Source: Lachnospiraceae bacterium Zagget2 (GTDB lineage Bacteria; Bacillota; Clostridia; Lachnospirales; Lachnospiraceae). Taken from it: a stretch of DNA of 64,000 nt. Position 1 is the first letter of the stretch. Every line of letters begins with the position of its first letter. Positions 39,693-48,752 of this stretch are shown here, in pieces. The stretch is from positions 19,936 through 83,935 of the forward strand of contig MSHD01000050.1 of assembly GCA_001941045.1 (NCBI GenBank), written 5' to 3'. Made by a program: the position numbers and the translations under genes. Below the pieces are notes generated by a model. The model did no database searches and was not told the DNA's origin. It saw nothing but the letters and a program-made list of their open reading frames with translations.

Positions 39693-41393
39693 TGTGTCTT
39701 TCTCCTTATTCAGGAGATCCTCCAGAATGGAGAAGGGAGCCGGTCCGGTCTCCAGGAACCACTTATGAAAATCACAGACGCTATGGTCAGAGGAGAGCTT
39801 TAGATAGCTCTCCTTTAATTTGTAGATTTCCAGATATCCCAGATAATATTTCATATAGTTGGACGGCTCGGCGAGAATGTTCAGGTACAGGCTGTGGAGC
39901 TGCTCTGCGTCGGTGACGCCGAATGCGGCGAGGTAGTCCGCGCAGTCCTCCTCCGTCCATCCGGCGCTGTGAATATGGAGATCGAGGCTCGCGCAGACCG
40001 CATAGTTGAGGGAGGAGAGCGCGCGCAGCGCATCTGCTTTCTGCCCGGAGAGGCCGAGAAAATCATAGGTGTACAGTTCGCTGTAAAGCCCCCAGCCCTC
40101 CGTGTAGCCGCCGATTTCACAGACCGAGCGGGCGGGGGAGAGCGCGGACTCGAAGGAATGCTGGTAGAGGTGGCCGGGATAGCCCTCATGTGCGAGCGTC
40201 GTGACCAAGTTTACATAAGCAGTCTCATAAGAAGGGTTTATGTAGATCGTATTTTCCTCCGTCGCGTCGATCGCGGGGGTGAGATAGAAGGCAGGGCTTA
40301 AGAAGTCCTGAAGAGAAGCGGGAACTTCCCGAATCTGCCAGGAGATATCCGCGCTTTCTGGAAAATCTGTGCGGATCTGCCCCTGCAATGCGGTCAGAAT
40401 CTCTGCAGGAGAGCGGTCAGAAGTCGGTTCTTCGAGGAGGTTTTCACCCTCCGAGATCGCGTAGAGGATGGTCTCATAGTCGTCCGCGATCTGTTCCTCG
40501 AGCAGAGTCTCGATATCCTCGAGGTCGCGATCGGTACCGACAGAATAGCGCAGAAGATACTGATAATAAGAGAGCCCATCATCGTAACAGCAAAGGCCGC
40601 AGGCGTTGGCTCCCGTGCCGCGCAGCGTTTCCAGCTCTGCAGAGAGCTGTTCATAAGCCGGGAGCAGGCCATCGAGGAGAGCCGCCTGATTTTTCACTTC
40701 ATAGGTGAAGCGCTGATCGTCCGTCAGGAAGTCACAGTCTTCGAGGCGCTCCTGAAAGGACTCTACGAGATAATGGGAGGAGTCGAGTTCCGTGAGAGCG
40801 CGGCACTGTTCGAGCACCTGATCGAGCAGTTCGTCGCGCATGAAGAGACCGAGCGCGGATTTTTCCCGCTCGAAGGCGGCCAGCTCCGCGAAATATTCTG
40901 GCAGTTTTCCGATCAGCTCCAGGTAGATGTCGATGTCTTCCCGGCAGCGGAAGGGAAATTCCGCCAGCAGTACCGGAAGCTGCGCCTGCACGCCGAGCGT
41001 CGGCGCGAGCGGCTCCTGGTAGTAGTAAAAGTCGCCGGCTTCGAGCTGTCCCTCAATCCACCAGAGGAGGACGCGGGCGGAGGTCTCGTCTTCCCCCTCT
41101 AATCCCCTGTTCAGCCATTCTCTCAGCTCTACGGCGGTTTCCCTGAGCCAGGTCTGCTCCGCGGCGGCTTCCTCTTCGCTCAGAAGACCGAAGGATGCCG
41201 TAGTTTCTTCAATGTCGTAGGCGGACGGGTCGGCCAGTGTGTAGTGGAGGCTGATTGTGCTCTGCGAGACCTCGTGACGGAAGAAATCGGTGGAAAAATC
41301 ATCAAAAGTTGTCCTGTTAAGAACTTTGACTAAGAAAAAGAGAAGGAGGCAGAAAATCACCGGAATGATGCCTTTGTACAGATGCCTGCGCAT
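39645..41393 (-). CDS. DUF885 family putative metallopeptidase, membrane-anchored
   Basis: N-terminal TM; TLAHEGYPGHLYQ motif; EGWGLYSE motif. Confidence 0.85.
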   Translation of the reverse strand: MRRHLYKGIIPVIFCLLLFFLVKVLNRTTFDDFSTDFFRHEVSQSTISLHYTLADPSAYDIEETTASFGLLSEEEAAAEQTWLRETAVELREWLNRGLEGEDETSARVLLWWIEGQLEAGDFYYYQEPLAPTLGVQAQLPVLLAEFPFRCREDIDIYLELIGKLPEYFAELAAFEREKSALGLFMRDELLDQVLEQCRALTELDSSHYLVESFQERLEDCDFLTDDQRFTYEVKNQAALLDGLLPAYEQLSAELETLRGTGANACGLCCYDDGLSYYQYLLRYSVGTDRDLEDIETLLEEQIADDYETILYAISEGENLLEEPTSDRSPAEILTALQGQIRTDFPESADISWQIREVPASLQDFLSPAFYLTPAIDATEENTIYINPSYETAYVNLVTTLAHEGYPGHLYQHSFESALSPARSVCEIGGYTEGWGLYSELYTYDFLGLSGQKADALRALSSLNYAVCASLDLHIHSAGWTEEDCADYLAAFGVTDAEQLHSLYLNILAEPSNYMKYYLGYLEIYKLKESYLKLSSDHSVCDFHKWFLETGPAPFSILEDLLNKEKDTSEISKIFPQLQECAG

Positions 41394-41476
41394 AGTCGTG
41401 TCCCGCCGTATGATCATTTCAGGACAATATATGCCGTGGGTGAGCGAAAAATTCTGTAAGTGGAAAGTAATAAAGA

Positions 41477-41523
41477 ATAAAAAGGCCGACAGGGTATCGG
41501 GAGTTCCGCCCTGCCGGCCTTGC
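41477..41523 (-). terminator. Intrinsic terminator downstream of metG
   Basis: On minus strand AAGGCCGGCAGGG...CCCTGTCGGCCTTTTT hairpin followed by T-rich tract. Confidence 0.8.
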
Positions 41524-41538
41524 TTTCTGTAATGTTTT

Positions 41539-43491
41539 CTAGCAGATCTCCGCGCCTGCCGGCATCTCCTTCTCCGGCGTCAGCAGTGAGAGTTTTCCGT
41601 CTGCATCTTCTGCGCAGAGCAGCATGCCTTCCGAGACGAGGCCACGGATCTTGCGCGGCTCGAGGTTTACAAGGACCATGACTTTCTTGCCGACCATCTC
41701 CTCCGGCGTGTAGCTGCTGCGGATACCGGAGACGATCTGGCGTACCTGGCTCCCGATCTTTACCTGGGAGCAGAGCAGACGGTCCGCCTTCGGCACGGCC
41801 TCGCAGGAGAGGATCTCGCCGACCTGGAACTGCAGCTTTGCGAAGTCGTCGTAGGAGATGGAGGGCTTCGGTTCGAGATCGATGACCGGTTCTGCCGGCG
41901 CTTTGGCGGCTTCTTCTGCGGCGTGGCGCTCTTCGACCTTCTGCAGCACTTCCTTCACATCGAGGCGCGCGAAGAGGATCTGCGGCTGGTCGGTGACCTT
42001 TGTGCCGGACGGATAGAGTCCGAAGCGATCCATCTCCTCCATGCTGCGCGGTGCGGCATTCAGCTGCTCCAGGATCTTTCTGGAAGTGGAGGGCATGAAG
42101 GGTGTGAGAAGAGCTGCGCCGTAGCAGATGCTCTCCACCAGGTTGTAGAGAACGGTGGCGAGCCTGTCCTTCTGGGACTCATCCTTCGCGAGCGCCCAGG
42201 GCATTGTCTCGTCGATATACTTGTTACAGCGCTTGAAGAGGGCAAAGATCTCTGTCAGGGCGTCCGCGACGCGCAGCTGATCCATTTTTTCATTTGCCTT
42301 TGTGAGTGAGGCGAGGACGGTGGCTTTCAGATCCTCATCCACCTCCTCGTTCACACCGGTGTTCGTCACGACACCGCCAAAATATTTATTCGACATGGAG
42401 ATCGTGCGGTTCACAAGGTTGCCGAGCGTATTGGCCAGTTCGGAATTGAGGCGCTCGACCATCAGTTCCCAGGTGATCACGCCGTCATTTTCAAAAGGCA
42501 TCTCATGCAGGACGAAATAGCGCACTGCGTCTACGCCGAAGAAATCGACGAGCTCGTCCGCATAGAGCACGTTTCCTTTGGATTTGCTCATCTTGCCGTC
42601 GCCCTGCAGAAGCCATGGGTGGCCAAATACCTGCTTCGGGAGCGGCAGATCGAGCGACATCAGGAAGATCGGCCAGTAGATCGTATGGAAACGGATGATA
42701 TCCTTTCCGATCAGGTGCAGATCCGCGGGCCAGAGCTTTTTGAACTGCTCGCTCGAGTCGCCATCGCAGTCGTAGCCGATGCCGGTGATGTAGTTGGTCA
42801 GCGCGTCGAGCCAGACGTAGACGACGTGCTTTTCATCGAAGGTGACCGGAATGCCCCATTTAAAGGAGGTTCTCGACACGCACAGATCCTGCAGTCCCGG
42901 AAGCAGGAAATTGTTCATCATCTCGTTTCTGCGGGAAACGGGCTGGATAAATTCCGGGTGCGTATTGATATGATGGATCAGGCGGTCGGCGTATTTGCTC
43001 ATGCGGAAGAAATAGGCTTCCTCCTGCGCGGGCTGGACCTCGCGGCCGCAGTCCGGACACTTGCCGTCCACGAGCTGGGACGGCGTCCAGAAGGATTCGC
43101 AGGGCGTACAGTAGAGTCCTTCATAGGAGCCCTTGTAAATGTCGCCTTTGTCGTACATGTATTTGAAAATCTTCTGTACCTGGCGCTCGTGGTCCGCGTC
43201 CGTCGTGCGGATGAATTTGTCGTAGGAGGTGTCCATCAGATCCCAGATTTCCTTGATCTGTCCAGCCACATCATCCACAAATTCCTTCGGTGTGACGCCC
43301 ATCTCGGCAGCTTTCAGCTCGACCTTCTGTCCATGTTCATCTGTGCCGGTCTGGAAGAATACATCATATCCCTGGAAGCGACGGTAACGCGCGATACTGT
43401 CGGCAAGCACAATCTCGTAAGTGTTTCCGATGTGTGGTTTGCCGGAGGTATAGGCGATGGCAGTCGTTATATAATATTTTTTCTTTTCCAT
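41539..43491 (-). CDS. metG: Methionyl-tRNA synthetase
   Basis: ITTAIAYTSGKPHIGNTYE; KMSKSKGN; C-terminal tRNA-binding EMAP-like domain. Confidence 0.97.
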   Translation of the reverse strand: MEKKKYYITTAIAYTSGKPHIGNTYEIVLADSIARYRRFQGYDVFFQTGTDEHGQKVELKAAEMGVTPKEFVDDVAGQIKEIWDLMDTSYDKFIRTTDADHERQVQKIFKYMYDKGDIYKGSYEGLYCTPCESFWTPSQLVDGKCPDCGREVQPAQEEAYFFRMSKYADRLIHHINTHPEFIQPVSRRNEMMNNFLLPGLQDLCVSRTSFKWGIPVTFDEKHVVYVWLDALTNYITGIGYDCDGDSSEQFKKLWPADLHLIGKDIIRFHTIYWPIFLMSLDLPLPKQVFGHPWLLQGDGKMSKSKGNVLYADELVDFFGVDAVRYFVLHEMPFENDGVITWELMVERLNSELANTLGNLVNRTISMSNKYFGGVVTNTGVNEEVDEDLKATVLASLTKANEKMDQLRVADALTEIFALFKRCNKYIDETMPWALAKDESQKDRLATVLYNLVESICYGAALLTPFMPSTSRKILEQLNAAPRSMEEMDRFGLYPSGTKVTDQPQILFARLDVKEVLQKVEERHAAEEAAKAPAEPVIDLEPKPSISYDDFAKLQFQVGEILSCEAVPKADRLLCSQVKIGSQVRQIVSGIRSSYTPEEMVGKKVMVLVNLEPRKIRGLVSEGMLLCAEDADGKLSLLTPEKEMPAGAEIC

Positions 43492-43551
43492 TATTTCTAC
43501 CTCTGTTTATCCGTTTTTCTCAGAGTAGCACACGAAGAAAAAGAAGTCAAT

Positions 43552-43585
43552 AAAAGACCCGCGGCTTTGGTGACGCGGGTCTTTT
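43552..43585 (-). terminator. Bidirectional intrinsic terminator between DUF2508 gene and metG
   Basis: AAAAGACCCGCG-loop-CGCGGGTCTTTT. Confidence 0.8.
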
Positions 43586-43592
43586 CGAAGTA

Positions 43593-43814
43593 TCATCTGC
43601 CGGTCAGGTCGAGCAGCTCCGCCTGTTTCAGGAGAAAGCGGTATTTCAGCTGTACAGCCTGCAGCTCATAGATGGAGGAATCAATGAGATCTGGATCGAT
43701 TACATTTTCAAAGTTGGAGTAGGCGCGGTCGAGTGCGGATTTTGCATCAGCGATGTCTTCCAGAAGCTGCTTCTTTCTGGCTTCTCTGAGAGGATTGGAA
43801 TCTCTCGTTTTCAT
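43593..43814 (-). CDS. DUF2508 family protein (YaaL-like)
   Basis: KKQLLEDIADAKSALDRAYSNFENVIDPDLIDSSIYELQAVQLKYRFLLKQ. Confidence 0.75.
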   Translation of the reverse strand: MKTRDSNPLREARKKQLLEDIADAKSALDRAYSNFENVIDPDLIDSSIYELQAVQLKYRFLLKQAELLDLTGR

Positions 43815-43941
43815 TGGCTTCTCCCTTCTGTATTTGCATCAATCGGTTTCTATCAGTATAGTCGCAGAATGGAAAATTTATACGGATTCTGGAATATTTT
43901 TCAGAGACAGTCTGTATATTTGGAAAAAGGAGGCGCTTAAG

Positions 43942-44214
43942 ATGGATAAGACGAGCGGTATTTTTGTCATTGCGGGAGCCTGTCTTCTGGTTCTGTTTAT
44001 GGTGACGGTGAAGCGCAAGCTGGAGATTCTGCTGAATTTCTGCCTGCAGGCTGTTCTGGGAGGAATCGCGATACATGTGGTCAATATGGCGCTTGCACTG
44101 TGGGGGATTTCCTGCTCGGTGGGCATCAGTCCCTTAAGTCTTTTGACATCCGGAATCCTTGGAATCAGTGGGGTTTCTTTGCTTTTTGCGATTTCGGCGA
44201 TTCGTTTTTTGTGA
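43942..44214 (+). CDS. bofA: Pro-sigma-K processing inhibitor BofA-like
   Basis: KLEILLNFCLQAVLGGIAIHVVN...ISPLSLLTSGILGISGVSLLFAI. Confidence 0.8.
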   Translation: MDKTSGIFVIAGACLLVLFMVTVKRKLEILLNFCLQAVLGGIAIHVVNMALALWGISCSVGISPLSLLTSGILGISGVSLLFAISAIRFL

Positions 44215-44251
44215 AAAGTGCACAAATAATTTTAACAAATTGTAAACTCTA

Positions 44252-44280
44252 TGGACAGACGAAAAAAGAGGATTTATAAT
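44252..44280 (+). promoter_or_regulatory. Putative sigma-A promoter of Tad locus (TGGACA-N17-TATAAT)
   Basis: Direct match to -35/-10 consensus with 17-nt spacing. Confidence 0.65.
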
Positions 44281-44289
44281 AGAGACCGT

Positions 44290-44303
44290 GATAAACGTTT
44301 ATC
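44290..44303. promoter_or_regulatory. 14-bp perfect palindrome GATAAACGTTTATC, candidate operator just downstream of Tad promoter
   Basis: Perfect dyad symmetry about 10 nt after the -10 hexamer. Confidence 0.5.
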
Positions 44304-44405
44304 TTGAAGTGGCATTTCGCCATAGGCTCACAGTTTTATTCTGAGCCGGATTCCATGAAGTATAGCAGTTAGGAGGACCAACTTGGTGCTGCTGGAGGTA
44401 TCTAT

Positions 44406-45407
44406 GTGAAAAGCACAGGTATGTGGGTTGCAGATTCCCAGGAGGCGTATGCAAAGGCCTTTATGGAGTATGTCAATCTGAAGAAAAATCATTTGTTTCA
44501 GGTACGCGTCTGTACGGACGAAGGGCAGCTGAAAAAAATTCTGTCCGATGAGGAGATCGAAATATTGCTGATAACAGCAGAGTGGTATGAGGCCTTTCGG
44601 GAACTCATTCACCAGAAGAGTGTGATCATCCTGTCGGAGGGGAGTGTATCCGGAGATATCGGGAGCTGTCCGGCTGTGTACAAGTATCAGTCTGCCGAGA
44701 ACATCCTTCGGGAAGTGATGTTTTATTATTCCGAGCAGGATAGTGAACGCGCTTATGTAGGAGTCCGTAAGGATACGCGTGTGATCGGCGTTTTCTCCCC
44801 CTGCGGGGGATCTGGAAAAACTGTTTTTGCTCTGACGTTGGGAGAAATACTTGCGGAGAAAGAAAATCAGAACGTTTTATATCTGAACATGGAAGAATGC
44901 TCCGGAATCGCCGGATATTTGGGCGGCGGTCACTGGAATGCATCCGATCTGATCTATTTTTTAAGACAAAATAAGGCACAGTTTCTCTACCGGCTGAACA
45001 GTATAATCCAGAAGCTGGATCGCATGGAGTATATTCCGCCCTGCGAATCTTATACGGATTTCTGCCAGATAACGGCAGATGAATGGCAGCGGCTGCTGCA
45101 GCTGATCCGCACACAGACTCATTATGATTCGATAATTCTGGACATGGGGAATGTGATGGGACACGAGGCAGAGTTGCTGAGACAATGCGATGGTATTTAC
45201 GTACCGGTGCGGCAGGACATGATTTCCAGAGCGAAGGTGGAACAATACGAAATGTATTTACAGATTTTAGATGGACTGGACATTTTGGAAAAAATGCAGA
45301 AACTGGAGCTTCCGGTATGCAGGAGTGTGCCGGAGAGTACAGAGGATCTTCTGATGCTGCGGCAGCGGGAACTTGGTGTTTACATCAGGGAACTGTTGAA
45401 GGAATGA
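44406..45407 (+). CDS. tadZ: TadZ/CpaE-like ATPase
   Basis: VIGVFSPCGGSGKTVFALTLGEILAEKENQNVLYLNMEE deviant Walker A; precedes CpaF. Confidence 0.8.
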   Translation: MKSTGMWVADSQEAYAKAFMEYVNLKKNHLFQVRVCTDEGQLKKILSDEEIEILLITAEWYEAFRELIHQKSVIILSEGSVSGDIGSCPAVYKYQSAENILREVMFYYSEQDSERAYVGVRKDTRVIGVFSPCGGSGKTVFALTLGEILAEKENQNVLYLNMEECSGIAGYLGGGHWNASDLIYFLRQNKAQFLYRLNSIIQKLDRMEYIPPCESYTDFCQITADEWQRLLQLIRTQTHYDSIILDMGNVMGHEAELLRQCDGIYVPVRQDMISRAKVEQYEMYLQILDGLDILEKMQKLELPVCRSVPESTEDLLMLRQRELGVYIRELLKE

Positions 45408-45416
45408 GGAGGGACC

Positions 45417-46667
45417 ATGGCAGGAAATCCGGAAAGCGCCGCGTTGTATGCGGAGCTGAAGAGACAGATCCTGGAGCGGGTGGACTTGAGCCGGGAGGTT
45501 CCGGATGAGGAAATGCAGGAGCTGATCGACGAAGTGGTACTGTCCTGCGGGAAAGAGCGACACTTTCCGCTCAATGAGAGATGCCGGTTAAAACAGGAAC
45601 TGTTCTATGATCTGCGAAAGCTGGACGTGCTCCAGGAGCTTCTGGAGGATCGTGACGTTACGGAGATCATGGTGAACGGAACCGACGGTATTTTTCTGGA
45701 GCGGGAGGGGAAGCTGTCCCGTTGGGAGAAAAGCTTTGCGTCCGAGGAAAAGATACAGGATATTATTCAGCAGATTGCGGGGGCATGCAACCGCGTCGTC
45801 AACGAGTCGCAGCCGATTGTGGATGCGCGTCTGAAGAACGGCGACAGAGTGCATATCGTCCTCCCGCCGGTAGCGGTGAATGGGCCAATCATCACAATAC
45901 GACGATTTCCTGCAGAACCCATGACCATGCAAAGGCTGCTGGATATGGACAGTATCTCCCGGGAAGAGGCAATGTTTCTGAAGGATGCAGTGCGGGCCGG
46001 ATATTCCATTCTGATTGCAGGAGGAACCGGCTCCGGAAAGACCACTTTTCTGAACGCACTCTCGGAATATATTCCGCAGGATGAGCGGGTCGTTGTCATC
46101 GAGGATACGGCGGAGCTGCAGATACAGGGCGTGCCGAATCTGGTGAGGATGGAGACCCGCGCGGCGGGGACGGAGGATTGTACAGAGATTACGATCCGCG
46201 ATCTGATACGGGCGTCTCTTCGGATGCGTCCGAGCAGGATCATAGTGGGTGAGGTGAGGGGCGCCGAGACGTTTGAGCTTCTGACCTGTCTGAATACCGG
46301 GCATGACGGCAGTTTCAGCACTTGCCATGCGAACAGCACCCGGGATACGATTTCAAGACTGGAAACCATGGTTCTGATGGGGATGGAATTGCCCTTGCAG
46401 GCGATCCGGAGACAGATTGCATCCGGTATCGACCTGATCGTTTATCTGGGGAGACTGCGCGACAAGAGCCGCAGGCTTCTCGAAATCACGGAAGTGACCG
46501 GTATGGAGGGGGAGCAGGTGGCCTTAAATCCGCTGTTCTCCTTCCGGGAGACCGGTCAGGTATCCGGCAGAATCTGCGGGATACAGGAAAGGACAGGAGA
46601 GTTGAAAAATATTGAAAAGATGGCGCGTGCCGGAATTTTTAAAGACAGGCCGGGAGATTCTTCCTGA
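45417..46667 (+). CDS. cpaF: CpaF/TadA-family secretion ATPase
   Basis: ILIAGGTGSGKTTFLNALSEYIP; VIEDTAELQI; RIIVGEVRGAETFELL. Confidence 0.95.
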   Translation: MAGNPESAALYAELKRQILERVDLSREVPDEEMQELIDEVVLSCGKERHFPLNERCRLKQELFYDLRKLDVLQELLEDRDVTEIMVNGTDGIFLEREGKLSRWEKSFASEEKIQDIIQQIAGACNRVVNESQPIVDARLKNGDRVHIVLPPVAVNGPIITIRRFPAEPMTMQRLLDMDSISREEAMFLKDAVRAGYSILIAGGTGSGKTTFLNALSEYIPQDERVVVIEDTAELQIQGVPNLVRMETRAAGTEDCTEITIRDLIRASLRMRPSRIIVGEVRGAETFELLTCLNTGHDGSFSTCHANSTRDTISRLETMVLMGMELPLQAIRRQIASGIDLIVYLGRLRDKSRRLLEITEVTGMEGEQVALNPLFSFRETGQVSGRICGIQERTGELKNIEKMARAGIFKDRPGDSS

Positions 46668-47358
46668 TCTGTTGACAGGGGGACTGCTCGTGATTGCCCT
46701 GGCATGGCTCTATTATGACATGTTTGCCGCCGCGTTGGTTTTGTCTCCGCTGCTGATATTCTGGCACAGGGAGTGCAGTGCGTCGCGGAAGAAAAAGGCC
46801 GAGGAACGTTTCCTCCGGATGTTCCGGGAATGGATTCTTTTGTTGTCATCTTCATTGACGGCTGGTTATTCGGTAGAAAATGCGATCACGCAGTCCTGTC
46901 GGGATCTGCAGCTCATGTTTCCGGGCGGCGGACTGATGCTGGACGAATTGAAAGAGATGGTTAAAAAGGCGGAAAACAATCAGCGTCCGGAGGTTCTTCT
47001 GAAGGAACTGGCGCGAAAATATCCTTTTGAGGAAGTGAAAAGCTTTGTGGAGGTGTTCTGTACGGCGCGTGCAAGCGGCGGCAGCCTGAGTCTGATTATA
47101 CGCAGCACCGCGGAGCAGATGGCGCAGATTATGGACACACGCAGAGAGATCGACACCTTCCTGGCGGCAAAAATGTTTGAGCAGAAGATTATGATGGTCA
47201 TGCCTGCCGGAGTTCTTTTGTATGTAAGGCTGGGCTCGGCGGATTTTGTGGAGGATCTGTATCACAATCTGCCGGGGATGGCTGTTATGACGGTTTGTCT
47301 TGGCATTTATCTGGCGGCGTGCCTGATGGGCAGAAGGATGGTGCAGTTTGACATATGA
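46612..47358 (+). CDS. tadB: TadB-like type II/IV secretion system F-domain protein
   Basis: LLSSSLTAGYSVENAITQSCRDL; follows CpaF; TTG start. Confidence 0.8.
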   Translation: MKRWRVPEFLKTGREILPDLLTGGLLVIALAWLYYDMFAAALVLSPLLIFWHRECSASRKKKAEERFLRMFREWILLLSSSLTAGYSVENAITQSCRDLQLMFPGGGLMLDELKEMVKKAENNQRPEVLLKELARKYPFEEVKSFVEVFCTARASGGSLSLIIRSTAEQMAQIMDTRREIDTFLAAKMFEQKIMMVMPAGVLLYVRLGSADFVEDLYHNLPGMAVMTVCLGIYLAACLMGRRMVQFDI

Positions 47359-48545
47359 AGCAGAGGACAAAGATGATACTTGTCGCGGCGGCAGGCGGCC
47401 TTTTGAGTCTGGTATTCTTTGTGTATAGCCTGTACGGCCGGAAACCGCTGACAGAGCTTACCAGGCCGGAGGTCGGGAAGGGCGACTATGCTGAAGAACT
47501 TGAGGTAGAGATTGCGGATTCGACTTACACGCTGGAGGTAACTCTGAAGGAGCTGCCGTATACCGAAGAGGAGGCGGAGGAGCTTTTGAGCGAGGCCGCT
47601 GCCGGCCTGGAAGAAATCTTTCTGAACGGGAATGCGGATTTGACGCATCTTACAGCGGATGTAGCGATGCCGTCCACTTATCCGGGGACGGAGATTGCGA
47701 TTCAGTGGTATCTGAGCTCCTGGGAGTATATTTTACCGGACGGAACGGTGAAAAATGAAGGATTGGAGAAGACAAAGGTTTTGCAGCTGCGCGCGGAACT
47801 TTCCCTGGCAGATTATGAGCTTGACTGGGCGAGGGAGATCGGGGTCTGTCCGCCGAGTGAGCCGGATGAGGAAGAAAAGCTGGAGATGCTGACCTGGCAG
47901 ATCGAGTCGGCGCAGGAAGACAGTGGTGCGGAAACGATTCTGCTGCCGGATCGCCTTCTCGGGGAGCCGGTGACCTGGTATCCGGCAAAGGACGACCGTT
48001 GGCTTATGATCGCACTGCTGACAGTGGCAGCGCTCTGTGCCATGGTTTTCGGAAGACGGCAGGAAGAGGAAAAAGCGCTGGAAAAAAGGGAACGCGCCCT
48101 GCAGCTCGCATATCCGGATATTGTCAGCCGTCTGGGCCTTTACATGGGAGCCGGGATCAGCATGCGCAATGCCTGGGAGCGGATCGTGGAGAGCTATGAA
48201 GCGGACGGTGTGCAGAATGACGCCTATGAGGAAATGCGCATCACGCTCCGCGAAATGCGCAGCGGTGTGGCCGAGAGCGCAGCCTATGAGCGCTTTGGCA
48301 CTCGTTGTCGGCTGCCGTCTTATTTGAAGCTGGGGACGCTTTTAAGTCAGAATCTGAGAAAGGGGACAAGGAATTTATCAGGGCTTTTGCAGGAGGAATC
48401 AAGGGAAGCCTTTGAGAATCGGAAGGCGTATGCGAAAAAACTGGGCGAAGAATGCGAGAGCAAGCTGCTTCTGCCGATGCTTCTGATGTTGCTGACCGTG
48501 CTGATCATGGTCATGTATCCGGCGATTGTATCGTTTCAAGCGTAA
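47355..48545 (+). CDS. tadC: TadC-like secretion system F-domain protein
   Basis: YPDIVSRLGLYMGAGISMRNAWERIV...KLLLPMLLMLLTVLIMVMYPAIVSF; ATGA overlap with tadB. Confidence 0.8.
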   Translation: MKQRTKMILVAAAGGLLSLVFFVYSLYGRKPLTELTRPEVGKGDYAEELEVEIADSTYTLEVTLKELPYTEEEAEELLSEAAAGLEEIFLNGNADLTHLTADVAMPSTYPGTEIAIQWYLSSWEYILPDGTVKNEGLEKTKVLQLRAELSLADYELDWAREIGVCPPSEPDEEEKLEMLTWQIESAQEDSGAETILLPDRLLGEPVTWYPAKDDRWLMIALLTVAALCAMVFGRRQEEEKALEKRERALQLAYPDIVSRLGLYMGAGISMRNAWERIVESYEADGVQNDAYEEMRITLREMRSGVAESAAYERFGTRCRLPSYLKLGTLLSQNLRKGTRNLSGLLQEESREAFENRKAYAKKLGEECESKLLLPMLLMLLTVLIMVMYPAIVSFQA

Positions 48546-48560
48546 AGGAGGAAGAGAAAT

Positions 48561-48752
48561 ATGAGATATCTGGGGAACCGAATCAGATGGTTCTGGAGCG
48601 ATTTCTGGAATGATGAACGGGGGATGGGCACCGTGGAGGTCATCCTGATCATTGTGGTACTGATAGGCCTGGTTATCATTTTTAAGAGTCAGATTACCGA
48701 TGTGGTCAACACGATTTTTGAAAAGATTGTGTCCCAGAGCAGCAGCGTCTAA
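48561..48752 (+). CDS. Flp1-like type IVb pilin
   Basis: 63 aa; FWNDERGMGTVEVILIIVVLIGLVIIFKSQITDVVNTIF. Confidence 0.85.
   Translation: MRYLGNRIRWFWSDFWNDERGMGTVEVILIIVVLIGLVIIFKSQITDVVNTIFEKIVSQSSSV

Noticed and set aside
44281-44400. c-di-GMP riboswitch upstream of the Tad locus
   Set aside because: The leader is structured, but lacks the GEMM-I features I know (e.g. GCAAACC...GACGCAAAGCC); kept only as an unassigned leader.
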